Assembly: GCA_963711705.1 (NCBI GenBank)
Contig: CAVQFM010000007.1
Coordinates: 62,001-126,000, forward strand
Source: RYN-230 sp963711705
GTDB taxonomy: Bacteria; Actinomycetota; Actinomycetes; Streptosporangiales; Streptosporangiaceae
Direction: 5' to 3'
DNA length: 64,000 bases
How positions within the stretch are numbered: position 1 is the stretch's first letter; each line of letters opens with the position of its first letter. The notes beneath the pieces were generated by a model. The model was not told the DNA's origin and ran no database searches. It saw only the letters and a list, made by a program, of their open reading frames with translations. The position numbers were made by a program, and so were the translations under genes. Shown one piece after another: positions 30,164-38,357 of this stretch.

Positions 30164-30381
30164 ATGAACGCTCATCGCAGCTCCCGGCTCATCCAGGCTC
30201 CCGACCTAACAAACTAGCGGCCACTTCCCACCCCCCGGCCGATGCCAGACCCTCAGCCCAGTGGCGCCGATCAGGGCGCACGAAATCTGCCAGCAGCAAT
30301 GTGACCCAGCCCCTCTGGCGGGACACACAGAGCACGATATCACCGCGCAATCCCGGTGTCCCGTGCCGATTTCCGGATCTC

Positions 30382-30627
30382 TCACTCGGCCGTGGCCAAG
30401 CCGCACAGATCGTCGAACTCTCCCTGCTTCAGGGCAGCCAGGAACGCCGCGACCGCGGAGCGCGGGTAGATCAGCGCCGGGCCCGCCGGGTGGCGGGAAT
30501 TGCGCACGGCGATCGAGCCGCCCGGCAGCTCGGCCACCTCTACACAGCTGCCGCTGGGGTTGCTGGCGCTGCTCTTGCGCCACTGCGCCACCAGCTGACC
30601 AGCCGGTATGCCGTTCTTGACCTGCAA
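30382..30627 (-). CDS. DUF397 protein
   Basis: Small protein of 81 residues with one DUF397 domain: QWRKSSASNPSGSCVEVAELPGGSIAVRNSRHPAGPALIYPRSAVAAFLAALKQGEFD. DUF397 proteins are partners of XRE-DUF5753 regulators in streptomycetes, where some pairs affect sporulation and antibiotic production and behave like toxin-antitoxin-like switches. The start is TTG at 30627 with GGGAGG four bases upstream, an uncommon codon that may keep expression low. Here the DUF397 gene precedes the XRE gene with a 274-bp gap, the reverse of the common order. Confidence 0.85.
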   Translation of the reverse strand: MQVKNGIPAGQLVAQWRKSSASNPSGSCVEVAELPGGSIAVRNSRHPAGPALIYPRSAVAAFLAALKQGEFDDLCGLATAE

Positions 30628-30680
30628 CTTTCCTCCCAGAACGAGGGGGAAGAGGTTTGCCAGCCGAAGCTGACTGTACG

Positions 30681-30711
30681 GTTAGGCTATCTGTGCACAG
30701 CGCAGCCTAAC
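30681..30711. promoter_or_regulatory. Inverted repeat between DUF397 and ATPase genes
   Basis: A perfect 8-bp inverted repeat, GTTAGGCT (30681-30688) and AGCCTAAC (30704-30711), flanks a 15-base spacer containing the palindrome TGTGCACA. It lies in the divergent, relatively AT-rich region 30628-30827. It is a good candidate binding site for the XRE-DUF5753 regulator. Confidence 0.5.
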
Positions 30712-30827
30712 AGATCAGATGCATGTGCAGGCGCTCGTGCAGAGGGCGTTGCAAACGATACGTGCATAAGGCAAGATACCGCTGCATAGGTCCATTCCCT
30801 GGTCACGACGGGATTATTCGGAAGGCC

Positions 30828-31448
30828 ATGACAGCGCACCCATTACCACTGGCCGGCAACGTGGCCAGTGACTTGTGCTGCCGCTGGATGGCCCCGGCGA
30901 TGAACATGGCCGCCGCGGCGAGTGCGGTGCAGATGCTGGCGCCCGACCGGGCCGCCGCGGGCTGGGCGGCCGAGGACTGGGCCGGCCCGCCCCGCGTTGC
31001 CACCCGCACGCCGGGCCTGGACGCCCGGTCAGTCGGTGCCGCCCGGGAGTTCAGCCTGGCCACGATGCGCCGCTGGGGCGTGGCCGACCGGGTCGACGAC
31101 ATCGGGATCGTGGTCTCCGAGCTGCTGACCAACGCCCTGCGGCACGGCGTGCCGGATACCGCCGCCGCACCACGGCGCTGGCCGCTACGGCTCGGATTGG
31201 TCCAGCCCGGGCGGTACGTGCTGTGCGCGGTGGCCGACCCGGGCCGCCGCCTGCCGGTGCCCAAGGAACCGGACTACCTGGCTGAGAGCGGGCGTGGGCT
31301 GCACGTGATCGGCGCGCTCAGCGACACCTGGGGCTGCACCACGCCGACCGGTGCGGGGAAGGTGGTCTGGGCCATGTTCGCGGTGCGGCTGCGCCCGCCG
31401 CCGGCCGCGGCCGGCTGGCCCGCGGGGTACCAGGCGGCCGGCCGCTAA
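30828..31448 (+). CDS. Anti-sigma-factor-like ATP-binding protein (HATPase_c)
   Basis: Protein of about 206 residues with a histidine-kinase-like ATPase fold of the SpoIIAB/RsbW type. The N box is VVSELLTNALRHGVPD, the G1 box is in VADPGRRLP and the G2 region is ESGRGLHVIGALSDTWG. There is no sensor or phosphoacceptor domain. These single-domain ATPases are numerous in streptomycete-like genomes, often beside XRE/DUF397 genes. It may bind a sigma factor or anti-anti-sigma protein. The ATG at 30828 is preferred; a longer frame from 30723 runs through the promoter region. It overlaps the convergent phosphoesterase gene by 4 bp. Confidence 0.8.
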   Translation: MTAHPLPLAGNVASDLCCRWMAPAMNMAAAASAVQMLAPDRAAAGWAAEDWAGPPRVATRTPGLDARSVGAAREFSLATMRRWGVADRVDDIGIVVSELLTNALRHGVPDTAAAPRRWPLRLGLVQPGRYVLCAVADPGRRLPVPKEPDYLAESGRGLHVIGALSDTWGCTTPTGAGKVVWAMFAVRLRPPPAAAGWPAGYQAAGR

Positions 31449-32275
31449 GGCACGGGCAGGATCTGCCGGGGAACGGCGGGCGGCTCGCGCCGGGCCCGCC
31501 ACTCCCGCGGGTAGCCGAGCGACACCTCATGGAACGCGACCCCGTCATGCCAGGTGGTCCGGGGGATGTGCAGGTGACCGTAGACCACCGCGGCCGCGTG
31601 ATAGGTGACGTGCCAGTCCGCGGTGCGGGTCGTCCCGCACCACTGGGCGAACTCCGGGTAGCGCAGCACCCGGGTCGGGTCACGGATCAGCGGGTAGTGG
31701 TTCACCAGCACCGCGGGCGGCCCGGGCGGCAGGCCAGCCAGCCGCCGGGCGGTGGCCCCGACCCGGGCCCAGCACCACGCCTCCCGGCTGGGATAGGGGT
31801 CGGGGTAAAGCAGCGCCTCGTCGGTGCACACCACGCCGGCCCGGTACGCGAGGTCCAGCCCGGCCGCTTTGCTGCTGGTGCCCGCCGGGTGGAACGAGTA
31901 GTCGTAGAGCAGGAACAGCGGCACGATCCGGGCCGGGCCGCCCGGGCCGTCCCACACCGGGTAGGGGTCCTCCGGGGTGAGCACGCCCAGGCCGCGGCAG
32001 ACCTGCACCAGATGCTGGTAGCGCTGCTCGCCGCGCAGCTGGACCGGATCGGACCGGCGGGTCCACAGCTCGTGGTTGCCGGGCACCCAGATCACGGTGG
32101 CGAACCGCTGGCGCAGCGTGCCCAGCGCCCACTCGATGTCCGCCACCCGCTCGGCCACGTCCCCCGCGACCAGCAGCCAGTCCGCGGCCGACCCGGGCCG
32201 CATGGCCGCGACGATCTCCCGGTTCTCCGGGTACCGCACGTGCAGGTCACTGACCGCGAGCAGCCGGGCCTCCAT
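31445..32275 (-). CDS. Calcineurin-like metallophosphoesterase
   Basis: Binuclear metal phosphoesterase of 276 residues. All five blocks are present: SDLHV (residue 9), GDVAE, GNHELW, NHYPL and YGHLHI. The ATG directly follows the GntR stop codon (TGAATG), so it is translated from the permease-gntR transcript. Known relatives are annotated only as predicted phosphohydrolases. In this operon, next to a choline-kinase-like gene, it might dephosphorylate the product of that kinase or a phospho-amine, but that is inference. Confidence 0.85.
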   Translation of the reverse strand: MEARLLAVSDLHVRYPENREIVAAMRPGSAADWLLVAGDVAERVADIEWALGTLRQRFATVIWVPGNHELWTRRSDPVQLRGEQRYQHLVQVCRGLGVLTPEDPYPVWDGPGGPARIVPLFLLYDYSFHPAGTSSKAAGLDLAYRAGVVCTDEALLYPDPYPSREAWCWARVGATARRLAGLPPGPPAVLVNHYPLIRDPTRVLRYPEFAQWCGTTRTADWHVTYHAAAVVYGHLHIPRTTWHDGVAFHEVSLGYPREWRARREPPAVPRQILPVP

Positions 32276-33145
32276 TCAGCGCACGTCAGCCAGCTCGGAG
32301 GTCCACATGACGATCCGGGTGCGGTCGCCGCGGAACAGGTCGCGGGCGAACTCGACCGGGCGGCCGTCCGCGGCGTAGGCGATCCGCTCGACCAGCATCA
32401 GCGGGGCGCCTTCGCGCACCTCCAGCGTCTCCGCCTCGCGGACCCCGGCGGTGACCGGCTCCAGGCTCTCCCGGGCCCGGGTCGGGCGCAGCTGGTACTT
32501 CTCGTCCAGCAGCTCGTACAGGGACCCGTCCAGCCGGCAGCCGAGCAACCCGGGGAAACTGCCCGCCGGGAACACCGAGTGCTCCACCGCGATGGGCCGG
32601 CCGTTGCCCAGCCGGACCCGCCGTATCTCGTACACCGGGTCGCCCTCGGCCGACTCCAGCGCCGCGGCCACGGCGGGCCCGGCGGACCGGGCCGTCGCGG
32701 ACAGCACCCGCGCCCCGGCGACCATCCCGTGCCGGCGCAGCTGCTCGGAGAACCCGGACAGCCGGGTGCGGTCCTGCTCCAGCTTGCCCTCGGCCACGAA
32801 CGTGCCGCCGTTGCGCCCGACCGCCCGCTCGACCAGCCCGCGCCGGGCCAGCGTGGCCAGCGCGTGCCGCAGCGTCATCCGGCTGACCCCGAGCCACGCG
32901 GCCAGGTCATGCTCGGTGGGCATCCGGTCACCCGGGGCCAGCCGGCCCGCGGCGATCGCCTCGGCCAGCCAGTCCTCGATCTGCCCGTGAGCGGTGCTGC
33001 CCGGCCCGCGCACGATCACCGGCGGGGCCAGGCCGAGCGATGCCGTGCTGACCCGGGGCGGCGGCCCCGCTGTCCCCCCCGGCCGCCGTCCCGGGCCCGG
33101 GCCGCCGCGACCAGCGCGGCGGCCCCGTTCCCCACTCCCCCCCAT
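32276..33145 (-). CDS. GntR-family (HutC/UTRA) regulator
   Basis: Transcription factor of about 289 residues. Winged helix: IEDWLAEAIAAGRLAPGDRMPTEHDLAAWLGVSRMTLRHALATLARRGLVER; the UTRA ligand domain follows, with PVYEIRRVRLGNGRPIAVEHSVFPAGSFPGL. The closest families are the DasR/YvoA/PhnF-type regulators, whose operators often contain GTCTAGAC. Two such sites lie upstream of the permease, supporting autoregulation and control of the whole divergent cluster. The ATG at 33145 is two bases after the permease stop. The first ~40 residues are Gly/Arg/Pro-rich and may be partly non-native. Confidence 0.85.
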   Translation of the reverse strand: MGGSGERGRRAGRGGPGPGRRPGGTAGPPPRVSTASLGLAPPVIVRGPGSTAHGQIEDWLAEAIAAGRLAPGDRMPTEHDLAAWLGVSRMTLRHALATLARRGLVERAVGRNGGTFVAEGKLEQDRTRLSGFSEQLRRHGMVAGARVLSATARSAGPAVAAALESAEGDPVYEIRRVRLGNGRPIAVEHSVFPAGSFPGLLGCRLDGSLYELLDEKYQLRPTRARESLEPVTAGVREAETLEVREGAPLMLVERIAYAADGRPVEFARDLFRGDRTRIVMWTSELADVR

Positions 33146-33147
33146 GC

Positions 33148-34701
33148 TCAGTCGGACGGGGCGGCCGTCCCGGGCACCAGCGGGGCGTCGTCGCCAGCGG
33201 GCGCGATCACCGGGGCGACCTGCTTGTTCCGCCCGGTCACCAGGAAGTAGACCAGCCCGATCAGCGTGATGACCACGACCACGGTCCACAGGATCGGGAT
33301 CCCGTTCAGCCAGCTCCAGCCGAAGCTGAGCAGCCCGGCGGTCTGGTTCGGCTTGGGGTTGCTGGCCGCCCGCGGCCAGGCGAAGTTGATCAGCATCGCC
33401 CCGCCGTACAGCAGCGCGACCACGTTGACCAGCAGGCCCCACCGGCCCAGCCGGAACGGCGCGCTGGTCTTCGGCCAGCCGCGCAGCCGGGCCCGCATGA
33501 TCACCAGGTTGCCCAGGAAGTAGCTGAGGTAGATCATGCCGGTCGCGGCGATCGCGATGATGGCGACCCCCGAATACTTGATGAACGGGACCGCTGCGAG
33601 CACCGCGATCACGATGCAGGTCCACACCGGGGTGTGCAGCGTCGGCGACACCCGGGCCAGCGGCTTGGACACCGGCAGCGTGTTGTCCCGGGCCATGCCG
33701 AAGCACAGCCGGATGGTGGCCGCCATGATGGACAGGCAGCACACGAAGATCGCGGCCGACACGACGAGCAGGTAGATGGTGGCGAACGCGGTGGAGAAGT
33801 TGGCCTCGATGATCTGGGCCGGCCCGTACGCGCCCTTGACCGCCGCGCCCAGGTTGGGGATGGCCACCAGCGTGCCGAGCAGGAACACGCCGCCGATGAC
33901 GAACGCGCCGATCACCGAGTAGAGCACCGCCTTGGGCGCGGCCCGGCGCGGGTCGCGGGTCTCCTCGGCCAGCGTGGACGCGGTGTCGAAGCCGTAGATC
34001 ACGAACAGGCTCATGAACATCGCGGCCAGGAACGTGTTCGGCGCGACGTGGATGCCGGCGCTGTTGGTGACCACGCTGAAGCCCTGGTGGTTGTGGAAGG
34101 CCAGCAGCACCAGCGCGAACACGAACATGCCGAGGATCTCGAACACCACCCCGGTGTTGTTGATCAGCGCGACCAGCCGCACCCCGTAGATGTTCAGCAC
34201 GGTGATCACGGCCAGCGTGATCAGCGCGACCACCAGCTGGGTGTGCAGGCTGGCCGCGTTCAGGCTGTGCCAGCCCAGCCCGTTCAGCGCCGGGATGAGC
34301 GCCAGCGGGAGGGTGGCCACCACCGCGGCGACGGTCAGGATGCCGGCGAACAGGTAGATCCACCCGGTGAACCAGGAGTACGTGCGGTTCGACAGGTACT
34401 TGGTCCACTGGAACACCGAGCCGGCCACCGGGTAGTGGCTGGACACCTCGGCGAAGTTGAGCGCCACGATGAACTGGCCCAGGGCCACCACCGGCCAGGT
34501 CCAGATGAACACCCCGCCCAGCGTGGTCAGGCCCAGTGCGAACAGGGTGAAGATGCCGGTGGACGGCGAGATGTAGCTGAACGCGACCGCGAACGAGCTG
34601 CCCAGCCCGAGCGAGCGCTTCAGCTCCTGCTGGTAGCCGAAGCGGGCCAGGTCGGCGGCATCCCGGTTGTGCTCGGCGGAGGTATCAGGGCTGGCGCTCA
34701 T
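33148..34701 (-). CDS. APC-family amino acid/amine permease
   Basis: Secondary transporter of 517 residues with about twelve to thirteen membrane segments. The N-terminus KRSLGLGSSFAVAFSYISPSTGIFTLFALGL and the FVIYGFDTASTLAEETRDPRRAAPKAVL segment place it among APC (amino acid/choline-type, BAT-like) permeases. It probably imports the amine or amino acid used by the divergent kinase and FAD oxidoreductase. ATG at 34701 with GGGGAGGA upstream. First gene of permease-gntR-phosphoesterase; its promoter region holds two GTCTAGAC sites. Confidence 0.88.
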   Translation of the reverse strand: MSASPDTSAEHNRDAADLARFGYQQELKRSLGLGSSFAVAFSYISPSTGIFTLFALGLTTLGGVFIWTWPVVALGQFIVALNFAEVSSHYPVAGSVFQWTKYLSNRTYSWFTGWIYLFAGILTVAAVVATLPLALIPALNGLGWHSLNAASLHTQLVVALITLAVITVLNIYGVRLVALINNTGVVFEILGMFVFALVLLAFHNHQGFSVVTNSAGIHVAPNTFLAAMFMSLFVIYGFDTASTLAEETRDPRRAAPKAVLYSVIGAFVIGGVFLLGTLVAIPNLGAAVKGAYGPAQIIEANFSTAFATIYLLVVSAAIFVCCLSIMAATIRLCFGMARDNTLPVSKPLARVSPTLHTPVWTCIVIAVLAAVPFIKYSGVAIIAIAATGMIYLSYFLGNLVIMRARLRGWPKTSAPFRLGRWGLLVNVVALLYGGAMLINFAWPRAASNPKPNQTAGLLSFGWSWLNGIPILWTVVVVITLIGLVYFLVTGRNKQVAPVIAPAGDDAPLVPGTAAPSD

Positions 34702-34766
34702 CGGCGGTCCTCCCCTTGCGATGGGGCGCAGGATGAGGCGTAGCGTAAGGCCCGGGCGAATTTACT

Positions 34767-34826
34767 GTCTAGACCCATTCTCCGCAACGTGCCCCCGCTG
34801 AGACGTTCCTGTTATTTCGTCTAGAC
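34767..34826. promoter_or_regulatory. Twin GTCTAGAC operators in divergent promoter
   Basis: GTCTAGACCC occurs at 34767-34776 and again at 34819-34828, 52 bp apart (about five helical turns). Each contains the palindrome GTCTAGAC, the core of DasR-type GntR operators. The pair lies between the permease and kinase starts, so the GntR protein could bridge them and repress both directions. The second copy is only 26 bp from the kinase ATG. Confidence 0.7.
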
Positions 34827-34851
34827 CCTTTCATAGATAGCCTGCGTTCCA

Positions 34852-35775
34852 ATGAACGGTCCGGCCAGCCTGCCCAGCGATCCGGCGGCACTCTTCGACC
34901 AGGTGCCGTGCCTGGCTGCGCACCCGCGGTCGGTCGAGCCGCTGCCGGGCGGCCTGACCAACCGGAACTACAAGGTGACCACGCCCGCAGGCCGCTTCGT
35001 GGCCCGGCTGTGGCACGACGGTGACCTGCTGGCCATCAACCGCGACCACGAGCACTACAACTCGGTGGCCGCGGCCGCCGCCGGGGTCGGTGCCCCGGTC
35101 CTGGCCTACCAGCCGGAGCGCTGCCTGCTGGTGCTCGGCTTCATCGACGGCCGCACCTACGGCAATGCGGACGTGGGCCAGCCCGCGAACATCCCGCGGA
35201 TCGCGGACGCGTGCCGGCGGCTGCACGCCGGCCCACGGTTCGCGGGCGAATTCAACATGTTCCGGATCCAGCAGCGCTACCTGGCCGTCACCACCGAGCG
35301 CGGGTTCGCCGTCCCGGCCGGGTACGCCGGCCTGATGCCACGGCTGGCCGAGGCAGAGGCAGCCCTGGCCGTGCAGGACACCGGCACCGTGCCGTGCAAC
35401 AACGACCTGCTGGCGGCCAACTTCATCGACGACGGCACGCGGATCTGGCTGATCGACTACGAGTACTCGGGCAACAACGACCCCTGCTTCGAGCTGGGCA
35501 ACATCTGGGGCGAGTGCGGCCTGTCCACCGAGGCCCTGGCCGAGCTGGTCACCCAGTACTACGGCCGGCCGCTGCGCAGCAAGATCGCCCGGGCCCAGCT
35601 GCTCGGCCTGGTGGGCAAGTACGGCTGGACCTTGTGGGGCGCGATCCAGCACGCGAGCAGCCCGATCGACTTCGACTTCTGGGCCTGGGCCATGGAGCGC
35701 TACGAGGCCGCCGCGGCCGGGCTGACCAGCACGAGCTTCACCCGGCTGCTGGACGACGTGGTCCGCGATGACTGA
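34852..35775 (+). CDS. Choline/ethanolamine-kinase-like phosphotransferase
   Basis: Protein of 307 residues with the aminoglycoside-phosphotransferase/choline-kinase fold. N-terminal GGLTNRNYKVTTPAGRFVARLW is the nucleotide loop and lysine/arginine region; the catalytic loop is PCNNDLLAANF (N183, D185, N190) and the metal site is LIDYEYSGNNDP (D202). Choline kinases have His at position 183 (HND), here Asn. Related actinobacterial genes are found beside sarcosine-dehydrogenase-like genes. The substrate may be choline, ethanolamine or a related amino alcohol (inference). No clear ribosome site precedes the ATG, so the mRNA may be leaderless. Overlaps the next gene by 8 bp. Confidence 0.82.
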   Translation: MNGPASLPSDPAALFDQVPCLAAHPRSVEPLPGGLTNRNYKVTTPAGRFVARLWHDGDLLAINRDHEHYNSVAAAAAGVGAPVLAYQPERCLLVLGFIDGRTYGNADVGQPANIPRIADACRRLHAGPRFAGEFNMFRIQQRYLAVTTERGFAVPAGYAGLMPRLAEAEAALAVQDTGTVPCNNDLLAANFIDDGTRIWLIDYEYSGNNDPCFELGNIWGECGLSTEALAELVTQYYGRPLRSKIARAQLLGLVGKYGWTLWGAIQHASSPIDFDFWAWAMERYEAAAAGLTSTSFTRLLDDVVRDD

Positions 35776-38242
35776 GGCGGGCGCGCTGCCCAGCCAGGCG
35801 CGCATCGTCATCATCGGCGGCGGGGTGATCGGCACCAGCGTGGCTTACCACCTGGCCGAGCTGGGCTGCGCCGACGTGCTGCTGCTGGAGCAGGGGCAGC
35901 TGTCCTGCGGCACCACCTGGCACGCGGCCGGGCTGGTCGGGCAGTTGCGTGCGTCGGAGAGCGGCACCCGGCTGGTGCAGTATTCCACCGAGCTGTACGC
36001 CCGGCTGGAGGCGGACACCGGGCTGTCCGCCGGGTTCCGGCGCTGCGGGGGGCTGATCGTGGCCCGGACCCCCGAGCGGCTGACCCAGCTGCGCCGGACC
36101 GCGGCCACCGCGGACGCGTTCGGCCTGCAGGCGCAGATCCTCACCGCGGCCCAGGCCGCCGAGCGCTACCCGGTGATGCAGGTGGCCGACCTGGTGGGCG
36201 CGCTGTGGCTGCCCGACGACGGCAAGGCCAACCCGACCGACCTGACCTACGCGCTGGCCCGGGGGGCACGCCGCCGTGGGGTCACGATCCGCGAGCGAAC
36301 CCCGGTCACCGGCATCGTGACCCACGGGGGCCGGGTCACCGGGGTGCGCACCGCAGCCGGGGACATCACCGCCGAGATCGTGGTCAACTGCGCCGGGCAG
36401 TGGGCCAAGCAGGTCGCCGCGTGGTGCGGGGTGACCGTGCCGCTGCACTCCTGCGAGCACTTCTACGTGGTTACCGAGCAGCTCGACGGGGTGCACCGGG
36501 ACCTGCCGGTGCTGCGCGACCCGGATGGCTACACCTACTTCAAGGAGGAGGTGGGCGGGCTGGTCGTCGGCGGGTTCGAGCCGGACGCCCGGCCCTGGGT
36601 CGCCCCGGAGGACATCCCCGCCCCGTTCGAGTTCCAGCTGCTGGCCGAGGACTGGGACCACTTCGCGCCGCTGATGGAGCAGGCCCAGCTGCGCATCCCG
36701 GCGCTGCACGAGGCGGGCATCAAGAAGTTCTACAACGGCCCGGAGAGCTTCACCCCGGACAACCAGTTCATCCTGGGTGAAGCGGCCGAGGTGGCGAACT
36801 TCTGGGTCGGCGCGGGCTTCAACTCGGTCGGCATCGCGTCGGCGGGCGGGGCGGGCCGCGCGCTGGCCCAGTGGATCCTGGCCGGGGACCCGGGCCTGGA
36901 CCTGACCGCGGTGGACGTCCGCCGGTTCGCACCGTTCCATGGCAACACCCGCTGGCTGCGCGACCGGGTCGGCGAGATCCTCGGCCTGCACTACGCGGTG
37001 CCCTGGCCCAACCGCGAGCCGGTCAGCGCGCGGCCGCTGCGCCGCTCCCCCGTGCACCACCTGCTGGGCCCGGCCGGCGCCTGCTTCGGCAGCAAGATGG
37101 GCTGGGAGCGGCCCAACGTGTTCGCGCCGCCGCCCGCCGAACCGGTCATCGAGTACACCTGGGATCAGCCGAACTGGCTGCCCTGGTCGGCGGCCGAGCA
37201 GCGGGCCGCGCGCCGGGACGTGGCCCTGTTCGACGAGACGTCGTTCTCCAAGTACCTGCTGACCGGCCCGGGCAGCGAGCAGGCGCTGCAGTGGCTGTGC
37301 ACCGCGGACGTGGCCGTGCCGCCGGGCGCCGTGGTCTACACCGGGATGCTCAACGAGCGCGGCGGCTACGAGTCCGACCTGACCGTGACCCGCCTGTCGG
37401 CTGATGAATTCCTGCTGGTCAGCAGCTCGGCCACGACTGAGCGGGACAAAGCCCATATTTCGCAGCGGCTCGCCCCGGGCAGTGCCGCCCGCCTCGTCGA
37501 TGTGACCTCCGCCTATGCCGTCTTCGGCGTCATGGGGCCGCGGTCCCGCGGCCTGCTGGCCTCGCTGTCCGCGGCCGACTGGAGCGACCAGGCCTTCCCG
37601 GTGCGCACCAGCCAGCAGGTCGACCTGGGCTACTTCACCGTCCGGGCCACCCGGATCACCTACGTGGGCGAGCTGGGCTGGGAACTGTACGTGCCCACCG
37701 AGTTCGCGGCCGGGGTGTTCGAGCTGCTGACCGCGGCCGGCCCGGAGTTCGGGCTGGTCAATGCCGGCTATTACACGATCGAGTCGATGCGGCTGGAAAA
37801 GGCGTACCGGGCGTATGGCCGGGAGCTGACTCCCGAGTACAACCCGGTGGAGGCGGGGCTGCTGTTCGCCTGCAAGCTGCGCGGCAGCGTCCCGTTCCTG
37901 GGCCGGGAGGCGGTGGAGAAGGCCCGGGCCGAGGGGGTGTCCCGCCGCCTGGTGTCGGTGGTGGTCGATGACCCGGGCGGCCCGGCCCCCATGCTGTGGG
38001 GCGGTGAGCTCGTGCTCCGCGACGGCGTCCCGGTCGGGCAGCTCACCTCGGCCGCGTGGGGCGAGGCGCTGGCCGCCCCGGTGGGCCTGGGCTACGTCCG
38101 CCACCCGGACGGCGGCGTGCTGACCGCCGAGTCCGCCCGGGGCGGCACATATCAGGTCAGCGTGGGCGGCCGGGTCTGCGCCGCGACCGTCACCACCCGG
38201 CCGCCGTTCGACCCGGCCGGCGCCCGCCTCCAGCCCGGCTGA
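35768..38242 (+). CDS. FAD oxidoreductase fused to GcvT domain (sarcosine/dimethylglycine dehydrogenase-like)
   Basis: Two-domain enzyme of 824 residues. The N-terminal DAO-type FAD domain has IIGGGVIGTSVAYHL (14-28) and CGTTWHAAGL, where H52 aligns with the histidine that covalently binds FAD in dimethylglycine and sarcosine dehydrogenases. From about residue 440 it is a GcvT/aminomethyltransferase domain (FDETSFSKYLLTGPGSEQALQ, YVGELGWELYVP, IESMRLEKAYRAYG), which takes the one-carbon unit to tetrahydrofolate. It probably oxidatively demethylates an N-methyl amine. It is coupled to the kinase-like gene by an ATGACTGA overlap. The exact substrate is unknown. Confidence 0.88.
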   Translation: MTEAGALPSQARIVIIGGGVIGTSVAYHLAELGCADVLLLEQGQLSCGTTWHAAGLVGQLRASESGTRLVQYSTELYARLEADTGLSAGFRRCGGLIVARTPERLTQLRRTAATADAFGLQAQILTAAQAAERYPVMQVADLVGALWLPDDGKANPTDLTYALARGARRRGVTIRERTPVTGIVTHGGRVTGVRTAAGDITAEIVVNCAGQWAKQVAAWCGVTVPLHSCEHFYVVTEQLDGVHRDLPVLRDPDGYTYFKEEVGGLVVGGFEPDARPWVAPEDIPAPFEFQLLAEDWDHFAPLMEQAQLRIPALHEAGIKKFYNGPESFTPDNQFILGEAAEVANFWVGAGFNSVGIASAGGAGRALAQWILAGDPGLDLTAVDVRRFAPFHGNTRWLRDRVGEILGLHYAVPWPNREPVSARPLRRSPVHHLLGPAGACFGSKMGWERPNVFAPPPAEPVIEYTWDQPNWLPWSAAEQRAARRDVALFDETSFSKYLLTGPGSEQALQWLCTADVAVPPGAVVYTGMLNERGGYESDLTVTRLSADEFLLVSSSATTERDKAHISQRLAPGSAARLVDVTSAYAVFGVMGPRSRGLLASLSAADWSDQAFPVRTSQQVDLGYFTVRATRITYVGELGWELYVPTEFAAGVFELLTAAGPEFGLVNAGYYTIESMRLEKAYRAYGRELTPEYNPVEAGLLFACKLRGSVPFLGREAVEKARAEGVSRRLVSVVVDDPGGPAPMLWGGELVLRDGVPVGQLTSAAWGEALAAPVGLGYVRHPDGGVLTAESARGGTYQVSVGGRVCAATVTTRPPFDPAGARLQPG

Positions 38243-38357
38243 CGACCCACGCGTACTCCCCCGCCCACCGGCCGATACCCGCGCCCGGTCCACCCGTCCA
38301 CTCTGGCCGCGGGCATGATGACGGGATCAGGAACATCAGGCGAACGGGGAGCAACAG

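Noticed and set aside
35738..38293. 851-codon minus-strand open frame opposite the FAD-GcvT gene
   Set aside because: Shadow of a well-supported enzyme gene; no recognisable domain.
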